Shown in pieces: positions 9,049-17,146 of a DNA stretch of 64,000 nucleotides (its first letter is position 1; each line of letters starts with the position of its first letter). The translations under genes and the position numbers were made by a program. Source of the DNA: Flavobacterium hungaricum (GTDB taxonomy: Bacteria; Bacteroidota; Bacteroidia; Flavobacteriales; Flavobacteriaceae). The notes below the pieces were generated by a model that worked only from the letters and a program-made list of their open reading frames with translations, was not told the DNA's origin and did not search any database. Location: positions 186,001 to 250,000 of the forward strand of contig NZ_PRDM01000001.1 in the NCBI RefSeq assembly GCF_015182285.1, written 5' to 3'.

Positions 9049-12000
9049 TTAAAAGTTTAACTGTATTCCAGCGGTTATTATCTTGAGGGGTGGAAGAAAA
9101 CCATAACTTATAAATTCAGGATCACCATCTCTGTATTTTGTAAAAGTCAGCAGATTCTGTCCCTGAAGAACAATTTTTAATTGTGTATCTCGAAGATTCA
9201 GTGGTACATCATAGCTAAGACAAATATTTTTCAAACGGATAAAAGATGCATCAGTCACAAAGGCAGTACTTTCATTATATAATGCATCTGCAGTGACCGC
9301 TGCTTTGTCATAACCGGTGGTATATATCTGGTAGATGGCCTGATCTCCAGGCTGTGACCAGCTGTTTTTAATACGCTGCTGCTGGTTAGACATCAGTCCT
9401 GCAGGGCCCATTGGGTAACTTTTGTTTAGCTGCTTGGTAAATTGGAACAGAAAGTCCAGTGAAATTCTTTTGTAAATCAGTTGATTCTGGATTCCACCAT
9501 AGTATTTTGGACTCAGATCCCGGACGATCTGTTTGTCTTCAGGAAAACTTATTATGCCGTCATTATTTATGTCTTGGTACTCATAAAGACCAGTTTGCGG
9601 ATTTACTCCCTTGAAATTATAGAGCAATTGTATATTCAGCGGGCTGCCGATACGGTACTGATTTCTATAGGAAGAGGATTGCAGATTTGGGAAATCAACC
9701 AGTTTGGTACGCGGAGAGGTGAGGTTCAAACTGGTAGTCCAGGAAAAACTTCCTTGTGTAAAGTTTACTGTTCTTAGTGTAAATTCCAGACCGCTGTTTT
9801 CTACCACTGCGCCTAAATTGGCCTGTATGGACGTAAAGCCTGTTGTTGATGGCAAGGGGATTCCAACAAGCTGGTTGGATGATCTATTTCGGTACCAGGC
9901 TGTGGTAAAAAAAATCCGATCTTGAAGAAATCCAAGCTCCATTGCCACCTCTAGTTTTCTGTTGGTTTCCCATCCAAAACCAGCATTGTAGAGACGGGAA
10001 GGAGCAAGACCTGTGATGCCGCTGTATAGAACACTGTTGGCCGTGTAGGTGTCCAAAAACTGATAATCTCCAATCTGGTCGCTTCCAGTGGTTCCGTAAC
10101 TTGCTCTGATTTTTCCAAAGTTCAGCCATGAATTGTCTTTTATAAATTGTTCTTTGTAAAAAAGCCATGCTGCGCCAACGGCACCAAAAAAGGCAAACTG
10201 GTTTCCCGGACCAAAACGGCTGGAACCATCCCTTCTAGCTGTCAGATTAAGGATATATCGCTGATGTAGGTTATAATTAAGACGTCCAAAAAAAGCCTGA
10301 TACTTATACTGTGTTTCATCGTTGCCTAGGACACGGACAGTCTTGGCGGAAAGAAGATTATAAATTAGGTTGTTGGAGGTGAATCCCGTTCCTGACTGAA
10401 CCATTCTGCTACTTTCCCTGTTCTGGAATGTAGCGCCAAGCAACATATCAAAGGCACCATACTGGGTGCTTTTCTTCCAATTCAGTTGCGGTTCAGCGAT
10501 CCAAGAAAATCTTTGTATGTCATTAAGGAAAATCGAAGAGGACGCACTGGTTATGTTATAAGCCGGATTTTGAATTGTTGAAGGCACAATGCGGCTCTCA
10601 TCGTTCTGAAGACTAGTGTATCCTATATTGATTTTGGCCGATAGTTCTTTTGCAATATCGTATGAAAAGACTGTATTTGCAGTTAAATCATTGGTATGTG
10701 ATTTGAATTCCGTATTGAGATTTCTCAGCGGATTGTCCCATGTTCCGTTCTCCCAGTTCAACCGTCCATCGGCAGTGAAAAGTGAGGGTGCATTTGGAGG
10801 AAGCGATCGCGCATCATAGGTAAAATCATATGAAGGCTGGTTATTCCTCTGAATATTATATCCGACTGAGAATGACAAACGGAATTTGGAATCCTCCGAC
10901 TGATGATTAAGACTTACATGAGCACCGGCTTTGCTATAAGTAAAATCACCAGGAAAAACAGTTGACTGGCTGTTATAGGATCCGTTTATAGAAAATTGGG
11001 TATTTACAGACCCGCCGGATATTGATGTATTAATATCTGTTAGCTGCGCGGTACCACCCAAGAGTTCTTTTTGCCAGTCGGTGCTACGGTTCTGGTCCCA
11101 AGTACCGTTAACATCATAATCAAGTGGACCGTAAGTGGTAATATTATCATTGGCAAATGCTTGTCTGCGCATCTTAAGATACTCGGTGGTATCCATAAGA
11201 TTTAAAAATTTAGTAACCCTTCCAGTTCCGCTTGAAGCATTAATGGAATATCTCGTGCGGCCTGCCTTTCCCTTCTTTGTAGTTATTAGCACCACTCCGT
11301 TAGCCCCTCTGGAGCCGTAAATTGAGGTGGCGTCTGCATCTTTCAGGATTTCGATGCTTTCCACGCTGTCTGGATTAATGCTGTTCAGCGGACTGGTCAA
11401 TCCAGGGAAAGAAGTACCGGTTTGGCTTGCTCCAATTGATTCGGATGAAAAAGGCACACCATCAATAATATACAGTGGCGAATTGCCGTCCGTACGAAGG
11501 CTATTCTGTCCACGGATTTTAATATCAAATCCTCCTCCTGGAACTCCAGTCGTCTGCGTAATGCTCACACCGGCCATACGTCCTTGCATAGAGGCAAGGA
11601 TATTGCTAACGGGCTGATTTTCTATGTCTTTGGAAGTAATTCTTGCAATGCTACCCGTGCGCTCGCTTTCCTTGACCGAATAGTACCCTGCATTCACTTT
11701 CACTTCCTGCAGTGCGGTGGTGTCGTATTCCAGTCTGATATCGACCACAGTTCGGCCTGCAACAGCTATAACGGCAGTTTTAAATCCGATGTATGATACA
11801 ATCAGCTCATCATCAGTAGCTGCGGTTATTGTATACTGTCCGCTGTAATCGGACACAGCAATGACAGGCTTGTTTTTTACGGAGATTGTAACACCGGGAA
11901 GGGGATCTGAGCCGTTGGTGACGACTCCTTTAATCTGAAGCTGCGGATTGGAATTCTGCCGAAAGGAAATGTTTGCGTAAAGAGATGAAAAAGACAACAT

Positions 12001-12063
12001 AATGCCAAGAAAAAACAGGCAATAAAGCGCTTTTCCATCCTTGTAAAATGAAAAATAATTCAT
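9049..12063 (-). CDS. SusC/RagA TonB-dependent outer-membrane transporter (ICE cargo)
   Basis: 1004 aa. After the signal peptide comes a carboxypeptidase-regulatory-like (CarboxypepD_reg) domain at residues about 40-115 (IKGVVTNGSDPLPGVTISVK). The plug follows (SVKESERTGSIARITSKDI… IDGVPF… DADATSIYGSRGANGVVLITTKKG). The rest is a beta-barrel ending in the typical …ITAGIQLNF. It is the first gene of the SusC-SusD-S9 operon. With its SusD it should pull a ligand through the outer membrane using TonB energy. Nothing suggests truncation. Carrying a complete SusCD pair on an ICE is common in Bacteroidetes and marks niche-specific cargo. Confidence 0.93.
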   Translation of the reverse strand: MNYFSFYKDGKALYCLFFLGIMLSFSSLYANISFRQNSNPQLQIKGVVTNGSDPLPGVTISVKNKPVIAVSDYSGQYTITAATDDELIVSYIGFKTAVIAVAGRTVVDIRLEYDTTALQEVKVNAGYYSVKESERTGSIARITSKDIENQPVSNILASMQGRMAGVSITQTTGVPGGGFDIKIRGQNSLRTDGNSPLYIIDGVPFSSESIGASQTGTSFPGLTSPLNSINPDSVESIEILKDADATSIYGSRGANGVVLITTKKGKAGRTRYSINASSGTGRVTKFLNLMDTTEYLKMRRQAFANDNITTYGPLDYDVNGTWDQNRSTDWQKELLGGTAQLTDINTSISGGSVNTQFSINGSYNSQSTVFPGDFTYSKAGAHVSLNHQSEDSKFRLSFSVGYNIQRNNQPSYDFTYDARSLPPNAPSLFTADGRLNWENGTWDNPLRNLNTEFKSHTNDLTANTVFSYDIAKELSAKINIGYTSLQNDESRIVPSTIQNPAYNITSASSSIFLNDIQRFSWIAEPQLNWKKSTQYGAFDMLLGATFQNRESSRMVQSGTGFTSNNLIYNLLSAKTVRVLGNDETQYKYQAFFGRLNYNLHQRYILNLTARRDGSSRFGPGNQFAFFGAVGAAWLFYKEQFIKDNSWLNFGKIRASYGTTGSDQIGDYQFLDTYTANSVLYSGITGLAPSRLYNAGFGWETNRKLEVAMELGFLQDRIFFTTAWYRNRSSNQLVGIPLPSTTGFTSIQANLGAVVENSGLEFTLRTVNFTQGSFSWTTSLNLTSPRTKLVDFPNLQSSSYRNQYRIGSPLNIQLLYNFKGVNPQTGLYEYQDINNDGIISFPEDKQIVRDLSPKYYGGIQNQLIYKRISLDFLFQFTKQLNKSYPMGPAGLMSNQQQRIKNSWSQPGDQAIYQIYTTGYDKAAVTADALYNESTAFVTDASFIRLKNICLSYDVPLNLRDTQLKIVLQGQNLLTFTKYRDGDPEFISYGFLPPLKIITAGIQLNF

Positions 12064-12305
12064 AATATTGGGATTGGTTAGTTAAATATGGATTTGATTG
12101 GCTAAGGTCCTCTGCTCTAGTTTGGTCGCTGCAGCTGAGGGCCATTTTTTATGTATTAAGTAACGGCTTAATAAGCATAATAGAAGTGACTGGTCTTATG
12201 TCAAATAAAATAGTTTTTACATTAAAAGGTTTAAATTTAATGCGAGACTTAATAAAAAGCAGTGGCTAAGAAATGATGAGATTACACTTAAGTTCCTAAA
12301 AAGGA

Positions 12306-12440
12306 GGCGTGGGTTTAAACTCAACTTAAATCGACTTAAAGGTACTGGTATACCCGCACACGAAATAAGTGAGCCCACGCCAATGACGTGAGCATCTAAC
12401 TTATCATCCCGTGTGCAAAAATTACCAGTTTTATAAGTCG
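12306..12440 (+). ncRNA. Strongly structured non-coding segment (candidate RNA or palindromic element)
   Basis: A nested series of stems can be read: CGACTTA 12332-12338 with 12434-12440; ACTGGTA 12344-12350 with 12423-12429; GCACACG 12356-12362 with 12410-12416; ATAAGT 12365-12370 with 12399-12404; and GCCCACG 12373-12379 with CGTGAGC 12387-12393 (one mismatch). In addition GGCGTGGG (12306-12313) can pair perfectly with CCCACGCC (12374-12381). That pairing excludes the last stem and crosses the others, so it is a pseudoknot or switch. The segment lies in the 513-bp spacer between the divergent susC and HTH genes, and neither strand has a good gene. Strand is uncertain. The remainder of the spacer (12064-12300) shows nothing definite. 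Confidence 0.5.
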
Positions 12441-12526
12441 GGATTCAAAGCGAATGCTTCAAATATTTTAATGAAGTATCGCAAATATATGGATTCAGTT
12501 ACAAATATAACAAAAAAGTTTAAAAC

Positions 12527-12542
12527 TGGCACTATCGTGCCA
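12527..12542. promoter_or_regulatory. Operator-like inverted repeat ahead of the small HTH gene
   Basis: TGGCAC (12527-12532) and GTGCCA (12537-12542) form a perfect inverted repeat with a 4-base spacer, 34 bp before the start of the HTH gene. The motif TGGCACT recurs at 12960 and about 13001, beyond the gene. Autoregulation by the HTH protein is plausible. Confidence 0.4.
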
Positions 12543-12576
12543 ATAAAAATGCTGGATAATTTTTTTATTTGTTAAT

Positions 12577-12903
12577 ATGTCGCAGAAATCAGGTGTCAAT
12601 AGTGATTTAATAAAAAAAGAAGAAGTAACAAAAATTTTTTTGTTAGATAAATTGGTATGCAATTTTATTAATGAGGAATGGGTTTCAGACGACAAGTCTA
12701 ATTTATCACAAAGTCATGAACTAGGCGTTCATCCTCATGTTTTGAGTAAAATTCGAAAAAATGATGGTTATCGTATACCGATGTCTACATTAGCTATTAT
12801 GTGTTTTTACAAAAAGATAAAATTGTCGGATTTTTTTATTTTGATAGAAAATAAGTACGGATCTAAGATTAATGATGATTTTATTACTAAAACAGAAAAA
12901 TAG
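12577..12903 (+). CDS. Small helix-turn-helix protein
   Basis: 108 aa. The segment LSQSHELGVHPHVLSKIRKNDGYRIPMSTLAIMCF (residues about 48-82) reads as a five-helix XRE-like HTH with an unusual recognition helix (HPHVLSKIRK). The N-terminal 45 residues look helical and acidic. I recall similar short regulators in Flavobacterium and Chryseobacterium, but the family has no name I can give. It stands alone, preceded by a TGGCAC/GTGCCA operator-like repeat and by the structured segment at 12306-12440, and could act on either. Codon use is very A/T-rich compared with the tra genes. Confidence 0.6.
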   Translation: MSQKSGVNSDLIKKEEVTKIFLLDKLVCNFINEEWVSDDKSNLSQSHELGVHPHVLSKIRKNDGYRIPMSTLAIMCFYKKIKLSDFFILIENKYGSKINDDFITKTEK

Positions 12904-12977
12904 CTAGGAGGATCAAAATCTTTTTAGTGATTAAAGATTTAAAAGAGATTTGTAAAAAATGGCACTAAAACTCTAGG

Positions 12978-13005
12978 AAAAAAAAATGCCATTATTAAAA
13001 TGGCA
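12978..13005 (-). terminator. Terminator of the histone H1-like gene
   Basis: On the minus strand TGCCATT/AATGGCA (13005-12999 with 12993-12987) is followed by nine T residues. It lies 15 bp after the stop of the H1-like gene. Confidence 0.65.
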
Positions 13006-13019
13006 CTTAAATGAGTTTT

Positions 13020-13196
13020 TTATTTTTTTGATTCCTCAATAGAAACTTTTCTAAACTCTTTTAAAAGTTTTTCGATTTCTAAAGAAGATTTACGTGCTCT
13101 TGCACCGGCAGCTTTAACGCCTTTTTCTGATAATGATTCAGCTTCTGTTTTAAATGTTTCGATTTCAGCGTTGATTTTTGCAACAAGATCTTTCAT
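13020..13196 (-). CDS. Histone H1-like (Hc1-type) DNA-binding protein
   Basis: 58 aa from the Met at 13196. An in-frame upstream ATG at 13214 would add MKKNCI, but the known proteins of this kind begin MKDLVAKINAE, so I chose the inner start. The sequence has an acidic/helical first half followed by KGVKAAGARARKSSLEIEKLLKEFRKVS, the Ala/Lys/Arg pattern of Bacteroidetes histone H1-like proteins (Hc1 family). It should bind DNA without sequence preference. It has its own terminator. On an ICE it could act in packaging or silencing of the element, though most relatives are chromosomal housekeeping genes. Confidence 0.75.
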   Translation of the reverse strand: MKDLVAKINAEIETFKTEAESLSEKGVKAAGARARKSSLEIEKLLKEFRKVSIEESKK

Positions 13197-13274
13197 AATA
13201 CAATTTTTTTTCAATTAATCGGGCAAAAGTAAAATTTTGCCTTAAATGAAAACGATATTATTATAAAAATATTT

Positions 13275-13688
13275 TCATGAATTCTCTTTCTTCAGTTCTT
13301 TAAGAAAGTAACTGAACGAAATTCCTGTTTTTGAGTGGAATGCATTAGTAAATCGGGGAGTGGAAGTAAAACCGGCTTCCTCCGCCAGTGATCCTATGGA
13401 GTAATTTCTATGCATGCTTGAGTTTTGGAGTAGTTCCACCAGATAATCAATTTTTAGTTCATTGATGTAATCAGCAAAACGCTTGCCGCTGCGATGGTAT
13501 ATCACTTTTGAAAGGTATTTGCTGTTTGTATTAAATCGTACAGTTAAAGCGGCAAGTGTTGCCTCTTTGTGCAGGAATTTTTTATCCCTTTCAAATTTTT
13601 CAAGGTGTCTTATTATGTGCTGTACAGTGTCCTGCGAAATATCGGTTATTTCGAATTTATCGGGTGACTGTTTCTGGAAGCTGCTCTT
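13275..13688 (-). pseudogene. AraC-type HTH half of the interrupted TPR regulator
   Basis: This stretch is open in exactly the frame of the TPR gene and directly follows its TAA stop (13689-13691). It encodes about 137 residues ending in an AraC/XylS double HTH (LAALTVRFNTNSKYLSKVIY… AEEAGFTSTPRFTNAFHSKTGISFSYFLKELKK). There is no ATG between the stop and the middle of the HTH; the only start-like codon is a GTG at 13505, inside the domain. The HTH half is therefore unlikely to be made on its own. Removing one stop codon would restore a regulator of about 557 aa, the usual size of TPR-membrane-AraC proteins in this phylum. The reason may be a real nonsense mutation, readthrough or a base-calling error. 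Confidence 0.75.
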
Positions 13689-14948
13689 TTAATTTTTTTC
13701 CAAAAGCAGATCAAATTTGATCTTATTGCGCTTTTTAGTTTCAAAGTGGTTATAGGTCCCGTAAATGACAGCGGAGAACAGAACTACAACCACGCTGATC
13801 AAAATAACGTCATAATATTTCTCTTTTACAAGCTGCTGCTGTATTTTTTCTTTTTCAAGCAGAATTTCCTTCGTGTCATATTCCTTGTGAATTTTGCCCA
13901 TCAGGTACTTATTGGTATCTGTTAATATAGAATCTGCTTTTAAAAGCTGGTCTATATAATACAATTGGGATTTCAGGTTATTTTCTTTCTTGTAATATTT
14001 AATCATTAATTCAAAGACTTCTCTTAAATCGGGACGAATGTAGCCTTTTTCATCAAATGTCTTTTCCACCTTTTTGAAGTAAGGAACCGCTTTTGCCGGA
14101 TGCTGCAGTTTCCAATAGTTTTTTCCAATGTAAAAATTGGCAATTGATTCATTTGCAAACTCTGTCATGCTGTTTAACTGCGGCATAACTTCCTGAAGCA
14201 ATTGAATAGAAGTGTGATAATTATTTAGAAAGAACTGGTTGACTCCTTCGGAGTGCTTAAAAAATGATTCCATCTCGGGAATCTTAAGGCGCTCACATTC
14301 TTTAAGTCCTAAAGCATTAGTTTCGGAGCATTTACTGTAATCTCCAATCTTGTTGTAACAAACACTAAGTGAGTGCAGTGAATTTAAATAGGGGCGTGCC
14401 TGATTTTTTTTAAAATATGTAACGCATTCATTAAAGAGTGAAATAGCCTCATCATAGAAGCCGAGATAATATTTAATCTGAGCAATATGATATTTGGTTT
14501 TGTAGATCAGGTAATCATTATCGGTTTTGGAAATGCTTTCATTTGCTTTAATGTAGTAATCATAGGCTTTTATATAGTTTTTCTGGCTGTAATAGACTAT
14601 TCCTTTGGATAGCTGAGCAGATCCGATCAGTTCGGGACTTCTTGACTTTACAGCTGTCTGTACCATGCTGTCAGCGTATTTTAAACGGAGAGTCATAGGT
14701 GACTGATGCAGCATATTTTGATATGCATTAACTAACTCTTCATGATTCTTTTCCCTTCGGGCTTTTCTTAAATAGGCATATAAATATGGAGATGCTTTCA
14801 GGCTGTCATTTTTGTATTGATAAATTTTATCATCCAGATATCCATAACTTTTAAAAATAAGGGAATCAGGAATTGTGCTGGGACTATTCTGGGCAGTTAA
14901 AGATTTAATTAGAAATAGCAGCAGCAGTACAGGTAAATTACATTTCAT
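13689..14948 (-). CDS. TPR membrane sensor, truncated form of a TPR-AraC regulator
   Basis: 419 aa. A signal peptide (residues 1-19) is followed by tetratricopeptide-like repeats over residues about 80-340 (for example SKGIVYYSQKNYIKAYDYY and IAQIKYYLGFYDEAISLF). A charged helix, a membrane segment near residues 373-393 (VILISVVVVLFSAVIYGTY) and a short basic cytosolic tail ending LLLEKN follow. In intact relatives the tail continues into an AraC-type HTH. Here a TAA cuts it off, while the HTH remains in frame downstream. The sensor would lie in the periplasm. It is a natural candidate regulator for the surrounding SusCD/DUF6520 cargo, so its loss may leave the cargo unregulated. Confidence 0.8.
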   Translation of the reverse strand: MKCNLPVLLLLFLIKSLTAQNSPSTIPDSLIFKSYGYLDDKIYQYKNDSLKASPYLYAYLRKARREKNHEELVNAYQNMLHQSPMTLRLKYADSMVQTAVKSRSPELIGSAQLSKGIVYYSQKNYIKAYDYYIKANESISKTDNDYLIYKTKYHIAQIKYYLGFYDEAISLFNECVTYFKKNQARPYLNSLHSLSVCYNKIGDYSKCSETNALGLKECERLKIPEMESFFKHSEGVNQFFLNNYHTSIQLLQEVMPQLNSMTEFANESIANFYIGKNYWKLQHPAKAVPYFKKVEKTFDEKGYIRPDLREVFELMIKYYKKENNLKSQLYYIDQLLKADSILTDTNKYLMGKIHKEYDTKEILLEKEKIQQQLVKEKYYDVILISVVVVLFSAVIYGTYNHFETKKRNKIKFDLLLEKN

Positions 14949-15111
14949 AATACATAGAAATTTTGAGTTTATGCTTTAATAAAAGCATAAATCAGATTAA
15001 TAAAAAAAATGTAGAGGTCGTTAGAAAGCAGTTTTCAAAAATACTGTAATTATTTGAATTGCAATATTTAATGTAAGAAAAATACTTTATTGATTTCATG
15101 GAAATCGACTG

Positions 15112-15130
15112 TGGATTTTCGGAAAATCCA
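15112..15130. promoter_or_regulatory. Palindrome in the divergent spacer 14949-15279
   Basis: TGGATTTTC (15112-15120) and GAAAATCCA (15122-15130) form a perfect inverted repeat around a single base. It lies between the divergent TPR regulator and lipoprotein genes and is best read as a protein-binding site. I see nothing else definite in this 331-bp spacer. Confidence 0.4.
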
Positions 15131-15279
15131 TACATACGTTCTTGATTTATGATTTTTTGCAATTTAGATTTGCCTTGAATTCAACAGCAAAAGATTTAGT
15201 AAAGTACTGAACAAAAGTTCTGCTGGCCCGGGTAAAATGGACTGAGACAAGTTCTCAATTAACCAAACCATTTTGCATT

Positions 15280-15885
15280 ATGAAAAATTTATTATTAACT
15301 GGTTTAATTATTTTTTTAGGTTCATGTTCAAATGACGATTTTAACAATTCTGATTTAAGATTGGTTTCCAGCCAAGCAATCAGCAGAGAGAAAACTGCAG
15401 ATTTTAAAAATGGCTCTGCTTTAAATGAGAAGTTTAAGGAAGTTCCGGCGGGAGATTACATACTTCTAGTTCCTGCCCAATTAAAAGAAAAGATCATTTC
15501 TGTATTAAGGGCGCAACCTGAGCGAAATGTAGTAAAGACTTTTGAGAAAAGCACTTCTGATTTAGATACAATTTCTTCTGCAGAGGATCCTGTCTCAACA
15601 TTACTTATAATTGTTGATGAAAGTACGCTGGGATCATCATTGAAACTTGATGTGAAGGGGTATATCGTCAATCTCGGAAATCTTCGCGGCCAGCAGTACC
15701 ATATCGTGGATGATTTTATAATTCAGTACGAGATTACCAAACGACAGGATTCAACGCTTCTATCAGAAGAAACAGAAACCGTTCTATCTATTTCCTCAAT
15801 TTCGGAAGCAGTTTTATTTAGCGAAAAGGATAGAAAGGACAGGGATTGGGAGACATCCACAACAAGTAAAAACAGCAGATATTAA
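15280..15885 (+). CDS. Putative lipoprotein of unknown function
   Basis: 201 aa. The N-terminus MKNLLLTGLIIFLGSCSNDD is a clear lipoprotein signal with lipobox LGSC (Cys16), and the Asn-Asp-Asp after Cys is typical of Bacteroidetes lipoproteins. The rest contains alternating beta-like segments (YILLVPAQLKEKIISVL, STLLIIVDEST, LKLDVKGYIVNL) and a polar Ser/Thr/Glu-rich tail. I do not recognise the domain. It is followed by a small membrane protein (78 bp) and an AraC regulator in the same direction, which may be a short operon. Confidence 0.65.
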   Translation: MKNLLLTGLIIFLGSCSNDDFNNSDLRLVSSQAISREKTADFKNGSALNEKFKEVPAGDYILLVPAQLKEKIISVLRAQPERNVVKTFEKSTSDLDTISSAEDPVSTLLIIVDESTLGSSLKLDVKGYIVNLGNLRGQQYHIVDDFIIQYEITKRQDSTLLSEETETVLSISSISEAVLFSEKDRKDRDWETSTTSKNSRY

Positions 15886-15963
15886 TGAAGTACCATGCTG
15901 TTGAAGTTAAATAACATACTATTTTAATATAGTTGATTAATAATTTTCTAATCTACCTGATTT

Positions 15964-16200
15964 ATGAAAAAGAGAGCTTTGTTTTATATTTTATTGTTCC
16001 TTTTTAATCTATGCAGCCTTTATTTTATAATGAAGCTTTTTACTGCTGATCTGCTGGTCCAGTACGTACTTTACGAGGACAATATTACTGAGAGTCCGAG
16101 ATTAACCGCATATGTTTTATACATCTGCTGTTTGTCTAATTTATATTTCCAGTTTTTTATTTGGATGGAACATTTTTTTAATGATAAAATTCAAAGCTGA
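15964..16200 (+). CDS. Small membrane protein, two predicted helices
   Basis: 78 aa, no family recognised. Residues 5-30 (a run ending FIMKLF) and 49-68 (a Tyr/Cys-rich stretch ending FFIWME) look like membrane helices joined by a short polar loop (YEDNITESPRLT). It lies 78 bp after the lipoprotein gene and 20 bp before the AraC regulator. Its reality is supported by that spacing and by composition, not by homology. Confidence 0.5.
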   Translation: MKKRALFYILLFLFNLCSLYFIMKLFTADLLVQYVLYEDNITESPRLTAYVLYICCLSNLYFQFFIWMEHFFNDKIQS

Positions 16201-16220
16201 ACCAGCTTAAAAAAAATATT

Positions 16221-17093
16221 ATGATCCGACAACTGTTAAATACAGAGCTTAAAAGCATTGAAAATGATGGAATTCAAGTAGATCATCTCAAGTACTTCAA
16301 AATAAAAAATGAAGTAGCAGTGCCATTTATTATTTCGAATTTTTCAGTGCTTTTATTAAAAAGCGGTAAGATGACTATCGGCTTTTCGAACGACGCCATG
16401 GTTATCAGGCGTAAAGACCTAATTCTAATTCCGGTAAATTCAATCTGTACAACACTTGAAGCAACTCACAATATTCAGCTTTATCTCATAAGAACGAGTT
16501 TTGATTTTGCTTTTAATAACTGTTATGAAAAAGAACTTGCTGACGCTTTCAGTTTTTTGATGATGAAATCTGAGCATAACATTAAGCTTAAGGAACAGGA
16601 TTTTAAGGTTTTATCACTAATCTATAAATTAATGCATGTTCTGCAGACCGGCAATGAAAAACCTGACATAATTAATCAGCTGCGCAGAATATGTTTTAAT
16701 TTATTTATCTATGAACTTAAGATAATACACTCTAAATATGCACCGGAGATAAATCTTGATTTTTCGCGGAGAGAGATTATCGTAATCCAGTTTTTGACTG
16801 TTCTGGCAATACATTTCAAAAAACAGCATCATGTGCAGTTTTATGCAGGTGCTTTATTCGTGACTCCAGGTCATTTGAATAAAATGGTTAAGGAAATTAC
16901 AGGCAGATCCGCAAAAACTTTTATAATTGAAGCCCTTATTAATATTTCGAAAACTCTTCTTGCTGATTCAAGCTATACTGTTGCTAAAATTGCTGATGAG
17001 CTTGAGTTCAGCAGTGCTGAAAACTTTGGAGTATTCTTTAAAAGGCACACAGGTCTTATGCCAACAGAATTTCGCTCAAAGAAATATAAATAA
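16221..17093 (+). CDS. AraC-family transcriptional regulator
   Basis: 290 aa. The N-terminal 150 residues resemble the cupin-like sensing domain of AraC regulators (FIISNFSVLLLKSGKMTIGFS… LILIPVNSICTTLE). The C-terminal 100 residues carry the double HTH (FVTPGHLNKMVKEITGRSAKTFI and VAKIADELEFSSAENFGVFFKRHTGLMPTEFR). In Flavobacteria such proteins usually sense small molecules. It lies just before the RteC-like gene and the transfer operon, so it may control either the lipoprotein group or transfer. No operator can be assigned from the sequence. Confidence 0.85.
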   Translation: MIRQLLNTELKSIENDGIQVDHLKYFKIKNEVAVPFIISNFSVLLLKSGKMTIGFSNDAMVIRRKDLILIPVNSICTTLEATHNIQLYLIRTSFDFAFNNCYEKELADAFSFLMMKSEHNIKLKEQDFKVLSLIYKLMHVLQTGNEKPDIINQLRRICFNLFIYELKIIHSKYAPEINLDFSRREIIVIQFLTVLAIHFKKQHHVQFYAGALFVTPGHLNKMVKEITGRSAKTFIIEALINISKTLLADSSYTVAKIADELEFSSAENFGVFFKRHTGLMPTEFRSKKYK

Positions 17094-17146
17094 CTATAAA
17101 TCGCTCCTTATGCTCCCAGAGATTGTTTAATTAAAACAATAAGACG

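Noticed and set aside
12306..12440. Insertion sequence or MITE
   Set aside because: No transposase, no clear terminal target duplication, and the pairing is broken into several stems with loops, which fits RNA better. Kept as an alternative only.
13275..13505. Separate small AraC-type regulator beginning with GTG at 13505
   Set aside because: The start would fall inside the HTH domain and the frame continues upstream to the TPR gene, so it is the tail of an interrupted gene.
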